64,000 nt of DNA from Blastopirellula marina (GCF_002967765.1 NZ_PUHY01000012.1:744001-808000); one strand, 5' to 3'; shown: positions 45,963 through 55,744, counted from the first letter of the stretch. Program-made: numbers and translations. The notes: a model not told the origin generated them from the letters alone.

Positions 45963-47657
45963 TTAGAGACCTAAGAACTTGCTGGCCTGGGCCGCGACTT
46001 CTGCTAAACAGCCAGGTTGAAACGGACTGGTCAGACCAGCGCTTTTCGTCAACTGCTGGAACGGTAACGTCCCGCCGCGGGCGCACAGTGCCAAATAGTC
46101 TTCCATCGCCTGATCAGGATCTTGCTGGGCTCGGACCCAGAATTGCAGCGCACAGCATTGTGCCAATGTGTAGTCGATGTAATAGAACGGCGACATGTAA
46201 ATGTGCCGCTGACGCTGCCAGCGACCGCCTGACGGAAGACGAGGGAGATCGCCATATTGCATGTGCGGGAGGTAGATTTTCTCCAGTTCGAGCCAAGCCT
46301 GGTTACGCTCTTCCGGTGTCATCTCCGGCTTCTCGTAAACCAAGTGTTGGAAGTGGTCGACCGCTACGCCGTAAGGAAGGAAGAGCAAGCTAGTCGTTAA
46401 ATGGATACGACGGAACCGATCGGCGTCGTCCCCGAAAAACTTCTCCATGTGGGGCCAGCAAAGATACTCGAGGCTCATCGAGTGAATCTCGCACGACTCA
46501 TAGGTTGGCCAAACGTTCTCAGCAAGGGGCAAGCGAATGCTGGAGTAGCACTGATAGGCATGTCCCATCTCATGCGTGAAGACTTCTACATCTCCCATCG
46601 TACCGTTGAAGTTGGCGAAGATGAACGGCAAGTGTTCGCTGAGCATGCTCGTGCAAAATCCGCCACCAGCTTTGCCGGGGCGGTTTTGCAGGTCCATCAA
46701 GTTCTTATCGCGTAGGACACGAAAGAACTGCCCGAGCTTGTCGTCCATTCCGTCGAACATTGCTTGCGCTTGTTCGATTTGATGTTCGTAGGTGCCTTGC
46801 GGTCGTGGATTTCCTTTCGGGTCATGAATCGCTTCATCCCAGTACATCAGCGGATCGAGCCCGAGCAGTTCCCCTTGACGACGTCGAATCTCGGTGCAAA
46901 GGGGAACGATGTTCTCACGGACTTCCTTGCGGTAGTTGTTCACGTCTTCGTTGTTATAGTCGACGCGACTCATGATCTGATAAGCGAGTTCGGTATAGCT
47001 GGGGTAGTTCAGCTTCTTCGCCATCTTGTCGCGTAGCTTGACCATCTGGTCGTAGATCTGATCAAGCGCTTCGCAGTTTTCGTCAAACCAATTCCACATC
47101 GTTGCTTGAGCATCGTGGCGGATCGTTCGGTCGGCGTCTTCGGCGAATTCGACGATGCCTGACAGGTTGGTTGTTTTGCCTTGGAACTCAAAAGATGCAC
47201 TAGCCAACAATTCGTTGTATCGGGAAACCAGGCGAGCTTCTTCGACCAAGTCGGCCTCGATCACCGGATCAAACGAGCGGACTTGGCATTCCCATAACGC
47301 GACGGCCTGGGCACCGAACTTGTCGACGATCTTCTGCTTGCGATCTTCGACCAAAAGCAGCTTCTTGATCTGCACGTCCAGATCGGTCAGCTTGGGGTCG
47401 ATCTCATCCCGTCGATCCATCGCGGCTTTGTAGGCTGGATTTTTGGTGTCTTGATTAAAGCGGATATCGACGAGGTTGCGCCACGAGTCAATGACGCGGC
47501 GTAGATCATCCCATTGTTTCACCAGCTGAAGCAGACGTTCCCCCGAAGGATCGCTTCCGTTCAGGCTTTCTAACCCTTGGGCGATCTCAGCGTATTGCGT
47601 TTTGAGATCTGTTAGGTTGGGTTCTTCAAGGCTGAACTGGCTGAAGTCGTCCATCAA
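45963..47657 (-). CDS. M3-family oligoendopeptidase (PepF-like)
   Basis: 564 residues; tandem ATGs at 47657 and 47654. The zinc-binding motif is His362-Glu363-x2-His366 in THEMGHAYQCY, with the downstream ESCEIHSMSLEYL segment that provides the third ligand. No signal peptide is present, so it is cytoplasmic. It should hydrolyse short peptides. It is first in a minus-strand unit followed by the MnmE-like GTPase and sulfite-oxidase-like genes. Confidence 0.93.
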   Translation of the reverse strand: MMDDFSQFSLEEPNLTDLKTQYAEIAQGLESLNGSDPSGERLLQLVKQWDDLRRVIDSWRNLVDIRFNQDTKNPAYKAAMDRRDEIDPKLTDLDVQIKKLLLVEDRKQKIVDKFGAQAVALWECQVRSFDPVIEADLVEEARLVSRYNELLASASFEFQGKTTNLSGIVEFAEDADRTIRHDAQATMWNWFDENCEALDQIYDQMVKLRDKMAKKLNYPSYTELAYQIMSRVDYNNEDVNNYRKEVRENIVPLCTEIRRRQGELLGLDPLMYWDEAIHDPKGNPRPQGTYEHQIEQAQAMFDGMDDKLGQFFRVLRDKNLMDLQNRPGKAGGGFCTSMLSEHLPFIFANFNGTMGDVEVFTHEMGHAYQCYSSIRLPLAENVWPTYESCEIHSMSLEYLCWPHMEKFFGDDADRFRRIHLTTSLLFLPYGVAVDHFQHLVYEKPEMTPEERNQAWLELEKIYLPHMQYGDLPRLPSGGRWQRQRHIYMSPFYYIDYTLAQCCALQFWVRAQQDPDQAMEDYLALCARGGTLPFQQLTKSAGLTSPFQPGCLAEVAAQASKFLGL

Positions 47658-47800
47658 TTGTCACCTAAGGGAGAAAAAAGCGAAAAAAGGAACAATCCTG
47701 GATGTGCGCAAGTGTTTGACAGAGAAGCTTCTACGAGACAGTATGAGATTTTGCCTCATGCGCTTCGCTCGTCTCCGCGACTAATCAGAGATCATACCCC

Positions 47801-48643
47801 ATGGCCGACGAATTCTTCTACAAGACCAGCCAGAATGAACCTGAACAAGGCCCGATCGATTCTAAAACGTTGAAGAAACTTGCGCGAAGTGGCGGAATCC
47901 GGCCGGAAAGCTTGCTCCGACGGGGTAGTGGTGACTGGGTAGTTGCGTCTTCCGTAAAAGGGTTGTTTCCAGAAGCTCCTTCGGCGGAAGTTCCTGAGGC
48001 AATTCCGGTTAGCCCGCCCGCTGCAACTCCATCAGCCACTGAAACGGGGGGTGTCCAGTTTCCGAGCGTTGCCCCGACAAAACCAGCTCCTGAAGTTCCG
48101 TCCGGGCTCGATTCGTTAGTCGTCGGAGGCAAGAAGTCGAGCAGCCGCTCGTCGAAAGACAGTGCCTCGGAAACAAAAAAGCCGGCTCCTTTGGCGACAC
48201 CCGTTGCAGCGAAGTCTTCGCCATCCGACGCTCCTCCGGCCGCCTCGATACCGGGTACCGAATCAAATCCCTTCGCGAGTGACTCGAAGGCCAGCTCGCG
48301 TCCGAATCGCCGATCGCGAGGCGGTATCGGATCGCTATTCAATTTCGACGTGATGATCGCACCGACCGTGATTAAGGTGCTGTTCTTCCTCGCGGTCATT
48401 CTCACTTTTCTGGCATGGCTTGGCATGTCAGTGATCTCGTTTGGAAGTGCGATTTTGGGTGGCGGCGGCATCTTCGATCTGATTGGTGCGGCCATTCTCT
48501 CGGTCGTAGGCCTCCTAGTGGCGTTCATGTACGTCATCGTCTATCGCGTTAGCGCGGAAATCGTGATCACATTCTTCCAAATCAACGAAAACGTGCGGGA
48601 CATGCGCGAGTTGATGGAGGACAAATCAGGGGTAATCGACTAG
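47801..48643 (+). CDS. GYF_2 and DUF4282 domain membrane protein
   Basis: 280 residues from ATG 47801. Residues 1-55 form a GYF_2-type domain (FFYKTSQNEPEQGPIDSKTL, DWVVAS). A Pro/Ser/Ala-rich linker (about 60-170) leads to a DUF4282-like C-terminal domain (about 175-275) with two membrane helices and MYVIVYRVSAEIVITFFQINENVRDM. This combination is common in planctomycetes. GYF_2 domains probably bind proline-rich peptides; the function of DUF4282 is unknown. Divergent from the M3 peptidase. Confidence 0.85.
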   Translation: MADEFFYKTSQNEPEQGPIDSKTLKKLARSGGIRPESLLRRGSGDWVVASSVKGLFPEAPSAEVPEAIPVSPPAATPSATETGGVQFPSVAPTKPAPEVPSGLDSLVVGGKKSSSRSSKDSASETKKPAPLATPVAAKSSPSDAPPAASIPGTESNPFASDSKASSRPNRRSRGGIGSLFNFDVMIAPTVIKVLFFLAVILTFLAWLGMSVISFGSAILGGGGIFDLIGAAILSVVGLLVAFMYVIVYRVSAEIVITFFQINENVRDMRELMEDKSGVID

Positions 48644-48799
48644 TCGATCAACGTCAGGCTTCCCTGGTTCATTTCCCTTGTCTCACCCGTAACAATTGGG
48701 GTTCGGGTGGTTGACGATTTCCCGTCTGGAAGCCTACAAAAGGGCTTACTCTGTCTGTAGGGTTCGACCCTCGATAATCTGATTTAGGTTGGTTACGCG

Positions 48800-50368
48800 A
48801 TGTCTCAAGACCCCGTCATTCAAAATGCCATCATCAGTGTCAGCAATAAAGAAGGGCTGACGGAATTCGCCCAGGGATTGGTCGCGGCGGGAGTCACTAT
48901 CTACAGCACCGGTGGCACACGCCGGCACTTGGAAGAGGCGGGCATCCCGGTCAAGGATGTCACCGAATACACCCAATTCCCTGAGATGATGGACGGGCGT
49001 TTGAAGACCCTTCATCCAAAGATCTTTGGCGGCATCCTCTGCCGACACGATCGTGAAGACGACATGGGAGCCATCGGCGAGCATGGTATCTTCCCCATCC
49101 CGCTAGTCGTGGTGAATTTGTACCCGTTTGAAGAAACAGTTGCCAAAGAGGGGGTGACCGATGCTCAAGCGATCGAACAGATCGACATCGGTGGTCCCAG
49201 CCTGGTACGGGCCGCCGCGAAGAATCACGCGTTCACGACGATCGCCTGCAAGCCGAGTCAGTACCCCGAGATTCTGGCGGAACTGAAAGACGGCGGGACA
49301 ACCAGCTTGGCCCTTCGGCGCAAATTGGCAGCCGCCGCGTTCGCCCACACCGCAGCATACGATGCGGCCATCGCAAACTACTTTGCGAAAGACGAAGAGA
49401 ACGCCTTTCCCGAAACACTTCGTCAAACGTTTGAGCGTAAAGCCGTGCTACGATACGGCGAGAACCCGCATCAAGCAGGGGCTCTTTATGCCGTGCCGAG
49501 GTACGCAGGTGCCTCGCTGGTGGATGCCCAGCAGCTCAACGGCAAAGAGCTTTCGTACAACAACTTGCTTGATCTCGACAGTGCGTTGGCAATTGCCCGC
49601 GGTTTGCCAGATGCCGCGGTCTCGGTCATTAAACATAACAATCCATGTGGTGCTGCATCTGCTTCGACCTTGGCGGAAGCTTGCGAAAAGGCCATGCTCG
49701 GCGACCCCTTGAGTGCGTTCGGTAGTGTGTTGGCAATGAATCGACCAGTCGATCCGGCAACGGCCGAGTATCTTTCGACGCCAGGTCTGTTCGTCGAAGC
49801 GATTGCTGCGCCAAGTTTCGAGCCAGCTGCCGTCGAGATCCTGACCACCAAACCCAAGTGGAAGTCGAACGTTCGTTTGATGTCGGTCGGCGCTTTGGAA
49901 GGTTCCCGTCCTGAGTTCCAAACACGATGGATCGAAGGGGGATTGCTAGTTCAAAACACTGACTTCACACCGGATGATCCAGCTTCTTGGCAAGTCGTGA
50001 CGGAAGCTCAGGTCGACGATGCAACTCGTGAAGAGCTGCTATTCGCCTGGGAAATCTGTCGCTTCGTCAAATCAAACGCGATTGTTCTGTGCAAGGATCG
50101 CTCGCTTATCGGTGCCGGAGCTGGGCAGATGAGCCGCGTCGACTCGGTCCAAATCTCGATCGAGAAAGCAGGTACGCGAGCTCCTGGGAGCGTGCTAGCC
50201 AGTGACGCATTCTTCCCGTTCCCCGATTCGATCCACGAAGCCGCCAAGGCAGGCGTCAAAGCGTTTATTCAGCCAGGTGGATCGAAACGCGATCAGGAAG
50301 TGATCGATGCGTGTAACGAACACAAGCTGCCGATGTTGTTCACTGGCGTTCGCCACTTCCGTCATTAA
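48800..50368 (+). CDS. purH: bifunctional AICAR transformylase / IMP cyclohydrolase
   Basis: 522 residues from ATG 48800. The N-terminal IMP cyclohydrolase domain shows ALISVSNK-like IISVSNKEGL, STGGTRR and DGRLKTLHPKI. The C-terminal AICAR transformylase domain shows LRYGENPHQ, ELSYNNLLDLDSAL, VIKHNNPCG and GAGAGQMSRVDS. It performs the last two steps of IMP synthesis, using 10-formyl-THF. TrpC begins 20 bp downstream. Confidence 0.98.
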   Translation: MSQDPVIQNAIISVSNKEGLTEFAQGLVAAGVTIYSTGGTRRHLEEAGIPVKDVTEYTQFPEMMDGRLKTLHPKIFGGILCRHDREDDMGAIGEHGIFPIPLVVVNLYPFEETVAKEGVTDAQAIEQIDIGGPSLVRAAAKNHAFTTIACKPSQYPEILAELKDGGTTSLALRRKLAAAAFAHTAAYDAAIANYFAKDEENAFPETLRQTFERKAVLRYGENPHQAGALYAVPRYAGASLVDAQQLNGKELSYNNLLDLDSALAIARGLPDAAVSVIKHNNPCGAASASTLAEACEKAMLGDPLSAFGSVLAMNRPVDPATAEYLSTPGLFVEAIAAPSFEPAAVEILTTKPKWKSNVRLMSVGALEGSRPEFQTRWIEGGLLVQNTDFTPDDPASWQVVTEAQVDDATREELLFAWEICRFVKSNAIVLCKDRSLIGAGAGQMSRVDSVQISIEKAGTRAPGSVLASDAFFPFPDSIHEAAKAGVKAFIQPGGSKRDQEVIDACNEHKLPMLFTGVRHFRH

Positions 50369-50388
50369 TCACTAAAGCCTAACGCCGC

Positions 50389-51177
50389 ATGTCCTCGACC
50401 GTCCTCGATAAGATCGTTGCCAAGAAGTGGGAAGAAATTGCCGCGGCAAAGTCTCGCCGTCCCTTGGCAGAAGTCGAGGGGAAGCTGGCGGATGCTCCGG
50501 CCCCGCGTGACTTTCTCGGAGCTTTGGCGGCGGAGGGACCGGTCAAGCTGATTGCTGAGGTCAAGAAGGCCAGTCCGTCCAAGGGACTCATCCGGCCAGA
50601 CTTTCATCCAGTCGAGATTGCCAAGGACTACGAAGCGGCGGGCGCAACTTGTATCAGCTGTCTCACTGACGAGCACTTCTTTCAAGGGCACCTCGACTAT
50701 CTAATCGCCATACGGTCGGAAGTCGGCCTGCCAATCCTGCGGAAAGACTTCGTGCTCGATCCATATCAGGTGGTCGAAGCCAGAGCAGCCGGGGCGGATG
50801 CGGTGCTGCTGATTGCTGAATGTCTGGACGATTCCACGCTGAAATCGCTGCACGATCAGATCTGTGAACTGGGCATGACCCCGCTGGTCGAGTTATACGA
50901 AGAGGCGAACGTCTCTCGCGTGCTCGATATCGGGGCTCAACTTGTGGGGATTAACAACCGCGATCTGCGAACCTTCGAGGTTGATCTTCAGCATACTGTC
51001 CGCCTTGGCAAGCAGATTCCGGACGATCGCGTCCTGGTCGGCGAGAGCGGCATCTTTACCAATGACGACCTCTGCATGTTGCAGCAAAACGATGTCGACG
51101 CCGTTCTGGTCGGCGAAAGTCTGATGCGGCAAGAGAATGTCCAATCCGCAGTTCGGGCGCTCTTGGGTTCTGCATAG
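50389..51177 (+). CDS. trpC: indole-3-glycerol-phosphate synthase
   Basis: 262 residues, the usual length. Beta/alpha-barrel motifs of TrpC are intact: LIAEVKKASPSKG, SCLTDEHFFQG, RKDFVLDPYQ, LLIAE, GINNRDLRTFEVD and VGESGI. It makes indole-3-glycerol phosphate in tryptophan synthesis. It follows PurH by 20 bp on the same strand and is likely co-transcribed; no other trp gene is nearby. Confidence 0.97.
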   Translation: MSSTVLDKIVAKKWEEIAAAKSRRPLAEVEGKLADAPAPRDFLGALAAEGPVKLIAEVKKASPSKGLIRPDFHPVEIAKDYEAAGATCISCLTDEHFFQGHLDYLIAIRSEVGLPILRKDFVLDPYQVVEARAAGADAVLLIAECLDDSTLKSLHDQICELGMTPLVELYEEANVSRVLDIGAQLVGINNRDLRTFEVDLQHTVRLGKQIPDDRVLVGESGIFTNDDLCMLQQNDVDAVLVGESLMRQENVQSAVRALLGSA

Positions 51178-51242
51178 CCCGCTGGTAGGATAGAAAGCCT
51201 TCGTTCGATTCAGTCCTCTGGCACGTGTGGGGGAGAGGTCTG

Positions 51243-51734
51243 TTGGAGGGATTTCTACTTCCTTGGACAGGAATTAGCGCGCTATTGGCGACAATCGCCG
51301 GCGGGATCTTGGCGGTCCATGTCGAAGGTCGTTCGGTGATCGCGATTCCGATTGTGTTTCTATGCAGCATGATGGTCGGTGCTGGACTCAGCGGGTGCGG
51401 TATCCAATTTCCGTACATGCACTCGATGGTCGCCGCCACGGTCATTATCTTAGGCATCGCATTGGCATACGGACGAAATTATCCGGTTATGGTCGCCGCG
51501 ATTGGTTTGGCGTTGATCGGACTAGTTCATGGCCATGCCGACGGATTGGCAATTCCGCCGAAGAGTTCACCACTTGTTTTCCTGGTAGGCATCCTGCTGG
51601 GATCAGGCCTGCTGCTAGCAATCGGCGTCTGGCTCGGCTTATGGATGGAAGCTGGTTCGACCCCTTCTCGCGTCTTTGGCGTGCTGGTTTCCGTGACCGG
51701 GGCCATGGTTCTGATGTGGGCGCTGATGACGTGA
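51243..51734 (+). CDS. small polytopic membrane protein, unknown
   Basis: 163 residues if started at TTG 51243, favoured because GGGGAGAGG (51229-51238) lies directly upstream; GTG 51225 is an in-frame option. Hydrophobic almost throughout with about five helices and small residues (GISALLATIAGGILAV, IILGIALAYG, VGILLGSGLLLAIG). No known family or catalytic motif. It follows TrpC by 65 bp. Confidence 0.65.
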   Translation: MEGFLLPWTGISALLATIAGGILAVHVEGRSVIAIPIVFLCSMMVGAGLSGCGIQFPYMHSMVAATVIILGIALAYGRNYPVMVAAIGLALIGLVHGHADGLAIPPKSSPLVFLVGILLGSGLLLAIGVWLGLWMEAGSTPSRVFGVLVSVTGAMVLMWALMT

Positions 51735-51955
51735 TGAAAGATCACGCTTGCTAGCACAGCTGATGTGTCTTGCCTTCAGCATGGCATCTCGGGTAAGTAG
51801 TAGTGGTCTTGAAATTTCCACTACGTGACCGACCTGCGGTTGAATCCGTAAAGTCATCGAAAACTGCTTTACTGGCTAAGATAGAAGCGTCGATGCTGAA
51901 GAGGATTGCCAATTCGATAATTTCTTCTCCGCGATCGTCCGCTGGTGCGCTGACT

Positions 51956-52807
51956 ATGCCTGAACTGCACAATTCCTTGCAGAATACAAGCTCGTCTCTA
52001 TCGACGAAGCCACCCACTGATAGCAGCCCGGTTTCTAAGTATTTGTTGATTGCCATGACAGCCGGTCCGCTATTGTTACTGGCGATCCTGACCGCGATCT
52101 GCTATCTAACTCCGTTGGACTTGGTGACGACTCGACAATTCTTCAGTCCCAACAGTGGAAATCCGTTTCCGTTTCGCGAAACGTTGCTCGCCAACCTGAT
52201 TTACGATTACGGCCCGATTCCAGCGATTGTGTTTGGTACGGTTACCGCGTTGTTGTTCCTGGCCAGCTTTGTATTTCGATCGCTGAGAACGACAAGGAAA
52301 GGTGCTTTGTTCTGCCTGTTAGCCATCTTGATTGGCCCAGGCATATTGATCAATTCCGTGCTGAAGCCGTATTGGGGAAGACCACGTCCGTGCGATATCG
52401 CAGCGTTTGGCGGATCGCAGACCTACATTCCGCCAGGAACAATTGGCCCCTACGAGATGGCCAAGTCATTTCCCAGTGGACATGCTTCGATGGGATTCGT
52501 CTTCATGCTTCCCGCCTTCTTACTGCTTCGCAAGCATAGTCGAGCGGCGGTTGCCGTATTTGTAATCGGTGTACTCCTGGGGGGTGGCGTAGGTGCTTCC
52601 CGTATCGCGGAAGGCGGCCACTTCCTGAGTGATATTGCTTGGAGTGGAGCGATTGTCTACTTTACCGGCCTTGCTTTATATGTCGGGATGTATGGGTGGG
52701 CTAAGGCCGATACGCTATCGCTGAAGCAAGCAGAAGCACCTGGGATTACTATTCCGTTTCCTCGCAATCAACGGGAAGCGGAACCTCGAGAAACTTCAGC
52801 CGCTTAA
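51956..52807 (+). CDS. PAP2-family lipid phosphatase
   Basis: 283 residues from ATG 51956; the frame opens to 51803 and the start is uncertain. The three PAP2 motifs are all present: KPYWGRPRP, PSGHAS and SRIAEGGHFLSDI, between about six membrane helices. Such enzymes remove phosphate from lipids; LpxE (lipid A) and undecaprenyl-pyrophosphate phosphatases are the nearest known roles. The next genes are an LptF/G-type permease and an ArnT-like transferase, which favours an outer-membrane lipid role. Confidence 0.9.
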   Translation: MPELHNSLQNTSSSLSTKPPTDSSPVSKYLLIAMTAGPLLLLAILTAICYLTPLDLVTTRQFFSPNSGNPFPFRETLLANLIYDYGPIPAIVFGTVTALLFLASFVFRSLRTTRKGALFCLLAILIGPGILINSVLKPYWGRPRPCDIAAFGGSQTYIPPGTIGPYEMAKSFPSGHASMGFVFMLPAFLLLRKHSRAAVAVFVIGVLLGGGVGASRIAEGGHFLSDIAWSGAIVYFTGLALYVGMYGWAKADTLSLKQAEAPGITIPFPRNQREAEPRETSAA

Positions 52808-52825
52808 CCAGCATACGATTTTGGC

Positions 52826-53986
52826 ATGACAACGCTCCAGAGGTACGTTCTGTGGGAGATCGTGAAGGTCTTCCTCCTCTGCCTGGGGATCACCGTGCTG
52901 ATGATGACCGTGGGCGGGGGCGTGAACGAAGGTCTTAAGAAGGGCCTGCCACCGAATGTCATTCTGAACATGCTGCCCTACTTCGTGCCGGAAATGCTCC
53001 GCTACACGATTCCAGGCTGCATGCTATTCGCGGTTTGCACGACCTTCGGCAGAATGGCTGCCACCAACGAAGTGACCGCCATTAAATCAGCTGGTATCAA
53101 TCCAATGGAGTTGGTTTGGCCTGTGCTGGTCTTCGCGTACTTTCTCAGCTTCTTCACCTTCTGGATGTACGATGTGTGCGCGGCGTGGTCTCGTCCGAAT
53201 CTTCATCGGGTCGTTGCCGAATCGTTAGATGATACGGTTTACGGTGTGCTGCAAACTAAGCGTAGTTTTAAGATGGCTGGCTTCGAGGTGACTGTGAAGG
53301 ACGTCGAAGACCGCAAGCTGATCAAGCCACGGATCGATATCGCCGCGACCGCTTCGCAGCCAGAGATCTTTTTGGAAGCGGCCGAAGCAGAACTGAATAC
53401 CGACCCGGAAACCGGCATCCTTAAGTTAAGTTGCCGCGATGGAAAGATCGAGCGAGGTGATAACCAATCGTATGACTTCTCAGACGAGTTTGTCATCTAT
53501 CTTGACGAGTTGAATTCCGTCGAGCTCGACGTCGATAGTGCTTCCCCGGCGAACTTGACGCTCAGTACCATCCCTCAACAGATCACGCGAGAAGAGAAGA
53601 TCGTAGAAGAGGCCAAGGCGGAACTTGAGATCGCGATTGCCAGCGATGACTTCGATCATTTAACCGCTGTCCAGGGACACCTTAATGCCAACCTGAAGCG
53701 TCTGTACCGACTACAAGCAGAACGCCAGCGACGCTTAGCCAACGGGTTTGGGGTGTTTTGTTTTGTCGTGATGGGCGTGCCGGTCTCGATCTGGATGAAG
53801 TCGTCGGACAACGTGCGAACCTTCTTTGTCTGCTTCCTGCCAATCTTGCTGCTTTACTATCCGCTTTTGGTGGTCGGGGAACAGTGGGCTCGAGACGGAG
53901 ACTATGGTTCGGCACCCGTTTGGATCGCCGATGCTGTGCTCCTGCTGGTGGGCGCGTTTCTGATGTGGCGCGTGAATCGAAATTGA
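52826..53986 (+). CDS. LptF/LptG-type (YjgP/YjgQ) permease
   Basis: 386 residues from ATG 52826, 18 bp after the PAP2 gene. The N-terminal helices and pattern (YVLWEIVKVFLLCLGITVLMM, TIPGCMLFAVCTTFGRMAATNE, AIKSAGINP) match LptF/G permeases, followed by a periplasmic beta domain and three C-terminal helices (GFGVFCFVVMGVPVSIW). LptF/G extract LPS from the inner membrane with LptB. A helical stretch of about 60 residues before the last helices is somewhat unusual. Only one such gene is present here; a partner would lie elsewhere. Confidence 0.9.
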   Translation: MTTLQRYVLWEIVKVFLLCLGITVLMMTVGGGVNEGLKKGLPPNVILNMLPYFVPEMLRYTIPGCMLFAVCTTFGRMAATNEVTAIKSAGINPMELVWPVLVFAYFLSFFTFWMYDVCAAWSRPNLHRVVAESLDDTVYGVLQTKRSFKMAGFEVTVKDVEDRKLIKPRIDIAATASQPEIFLEAAEAELNTDPETGILKLSCRDGKIERGDNQSYDFSDEFVIYLDELNSVELDVDSASPANLTLSTIPQQITREEKIVEEAKAELEIAIASDDFDHLTAVQGHLNANLKRLYRLQAERQRRLANGFGVFCFVVMGVPVSIWMKSSDNVRTFFVCFLPILLLYYPLLVVGEQWARDGDYGSAPVWIADAVLLLVGAFLMWRVNRN

Positions 53987-53995
53987 TAGGCACCC

Positions 53996-55585
53996 ATGAA
54001 TAACGAAGCTCTCTCCAATCCGGTCCAACCGATTGATTCGGAACTATGGACCCGACGCACGCTCTGGTTCTTGCTTGGACTGGGACTTTTTCGCGTCCTT
54101 TACTTGGCGTGCGATCCGTTCGATCTGGTGCACGACGAAGCGTACTATTGGGATTGGTCGCGACAGCTAGACTACGGCTATTACAGCAAGCCGCCGATGA
54201 TCGCCTGGATCATTGGTTTGTCGACGCGTCTGTTGGGAAACAGCGAGTTCGCCGTTCGCTTGCCGGCTGCGCTGCTGGGAACGGGAAGCTTAGCGTTTGT
54301 GTTCTTGCTTGCTCGTCGGATGTACGACGCCAAGGTCGGGTTCTGGGCCATGCTGTTGACTGCGATGACACCGGGCAATGGCGCGATGAGCTTGTTGATG
54401 ACAATCGACTCGCCGTTCCTATTCTTCTGGAGTGCCGCCACGTACGCGTTTTGGCGACTCCTGGAACGAGGTGAAAATCGTTGGCGCTGGGTGATTATGA
54501 CCACGTTGTTTATCGGCCTCGGTCTACTCACCAAGCAAACCATGGTGGGACTACTCGCGTTTGGTGGGCTGTTTGTCTTGCTCTCCAGAGAGGACCGCGT
54601 TGAGGCGTTGCGACCGACACTGTACGTCTGTGCGATTGGAGCACTGCTATTCCTGGCCCCGGTGGTTTATTGGAACTATCAACATGATTGGGTCACGCTG
54701 CAGCATACCAGCGAGCACTTTCAGGCCGAGCCCGTTTCAATTTGGCAGCGCATCGCGATCTCGTTGGAGTTTGTGGGCGGCTTGTTCGGTGTGATCTCGC
54801 CGGTGACTTTCTTCTTGTTCGGTGCGGTTGGTGCGTTTGGCTTGATGTCGTTTCGACGGATGGGACGCCGCGAACGTTTCCTTTTGTGCCTGAGTGCGTT
54901 ACCGATGCTGATGGTACTAGGGCTAAGTCTCAAGCAGCGATTGGAATTGAATTGGCCGGCACCATTCTTCAGTGCTGGTATCATCCTAGTGGCTGCCTGG
55001 GCACTGGGACATGTGTCGCTACCGCGGCTATTTTTCTCGCCAGGGCAATGGCGATTACAACATGCCGCGGGAGTTGGCGCCCTGTTCCTGGCGACAACCT
55101 ATGCGTTACCGTTCGTGTTAACGCCGCTAGGACTCAATGGCAGTCCGGTCGATGTGATTGTACGACTGCGAGGGTGGGAAGAACTGGGTGAAAAAGTTGG
55201 GCAAGGGATTCCAGCGAACGCTGACGTTCAGCCTGAAATGATCGTCACTGCTGGTCGCGCTGTCGCCTCGGAGTTGGCCTTCTATATGCCACAACATCCG
55301 AATGTATATCTCTGGGGAGAGAACCTTCAGCCGCTTTCCCAGTACGATATTTGGGGTGGACCACAACAGGCGGAAGGACGTGATTTGCTTCTGGTCACGC
55401 ATGCTGGCCAAGAGGTGCCCGCTGCCTTGCAATTAGCATTCGAGAGCGTAACACCACTGGACGAAGTGGAAGTGCTGGTCGGACCAGGTCGATCACACGC
55501 CGTAACGATCTACCAAGGAAAGAGCTTCCGTGGGTGGTCGGTTGCCAAGCGTTTGCAAGCCGACCCGCCTATCATGCGACGTTAG
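53996..55585 (+). CDS. ArnT/PMT-type polytopic glycosyltransferase
   Basis: 529 residues from ATG 53996, 9 bp after the LptF/G gene. A GT-C fold is shown by the first-loop His46-Asp47-Glu48 in HDEAYYWDW, then YYSKPPMIAW, RLPAALLG and about ten membrane helices, with a soluble C-terminal domain. It belongs to the PMT_2/GT39-GT83 group that uses polyprenyl-phosphate sugars to modify lipid A or proteins. Its TAG stop (55583-55585) lies inside the TTAG copy that borders the adjacent MITE-like element. Confidence 0.9.
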   Translation: MNNEALSNPVQPIDSELWTRRTLWFLLGLGLFRVLYLACDPFDLVHDEAYYWDWSRQLDYGYYSKPPMIAWIIGLSTRLLGNSEFAVRLPAALLGTGSLAFVFLLARRMYDAKVGFWAMLLTAMTPGNGAMSLLMTIDSPFLFFWSAATYAFWRLLERGENRWRWVIMTTLFIGLGLLTKQTMVGLLAFGGLFVLLSREDRVEALRPTLYVCAIGALLFLAPVVYWNYQHDWVTLQHTSEHFQAEPVSIWQRIAISLEFVGGLFGVISPVTFFLFGAVGAFGLMSFRRMGRRERFLLCLSALPMLMVLGLSLKQRLELNWPAPFFSAGIILVAAWALGHVSLPRLFFSPGQWRLQHAAGVGALFLATTYALPFVLTPLGLNGSPVDVIVRLRGWEELGEKVGQGIPANADVQPEMIVTAGRAVASELAFYMPQHPNVYLWGENLQPLSQYDIWGGPQQAEGRDLLLVTHAGQEVPAALQLAFESVTPLDEVEVLVGPGRSHAVTIYQGKSFRGWSVAKRLQADPPIMRR

Positions 55586-55744
55586 CAGTCTGTTGATTTT
55601 CTGCTTCGTTAGCGAGTCATTGAGATTGGGGCGAGGGCAAGGCGTGAGTCCGCAGGCATATCCACTAGATATGTCGAGGAATTCACAACGCCGCAATCGC
55701 CCCAATCTCAATTACGTAGCCGATCTGAAAAATTCAACAGGCTG
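55586..55744. mobile_element. 159-bp MITE-like palindromic element with TTAG target duplication
   Basis: The ends form imperfect terminal inverted repeats: CAGTCTGTTGATTTTC on the left and GAAAAATTCAACAGGCTG on the right. Both ends are bordered by TTAG (55582-55585 and 55745-55748), fitting a 4-bp target duplication. Inside, a 16-bp exact inverted repeat (ATTGAGATTGGGGCGA at 55619-55634, its complement at 55697-55712) and further pairing let nearly the whole element fold as one hairpin. No coding capacity. The YTAR-type target is like that of IS5-group elements, so an IS5-like transposase may mobilise it. Confidence 0.8.

Noticed and set aside
47818-48537. 239-residue open frame on the minus strand
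   Set aside because: Antisense to the GYF_2/DUF4282 gene; the low-complexity linker creates the long open frame.
48684-48709. CACCCG/CGGGTG hairpin upstream of purH as a riboswitch
   Set aside because: The 6-bp stem is too short and does not match a known purine riboswitch layout.
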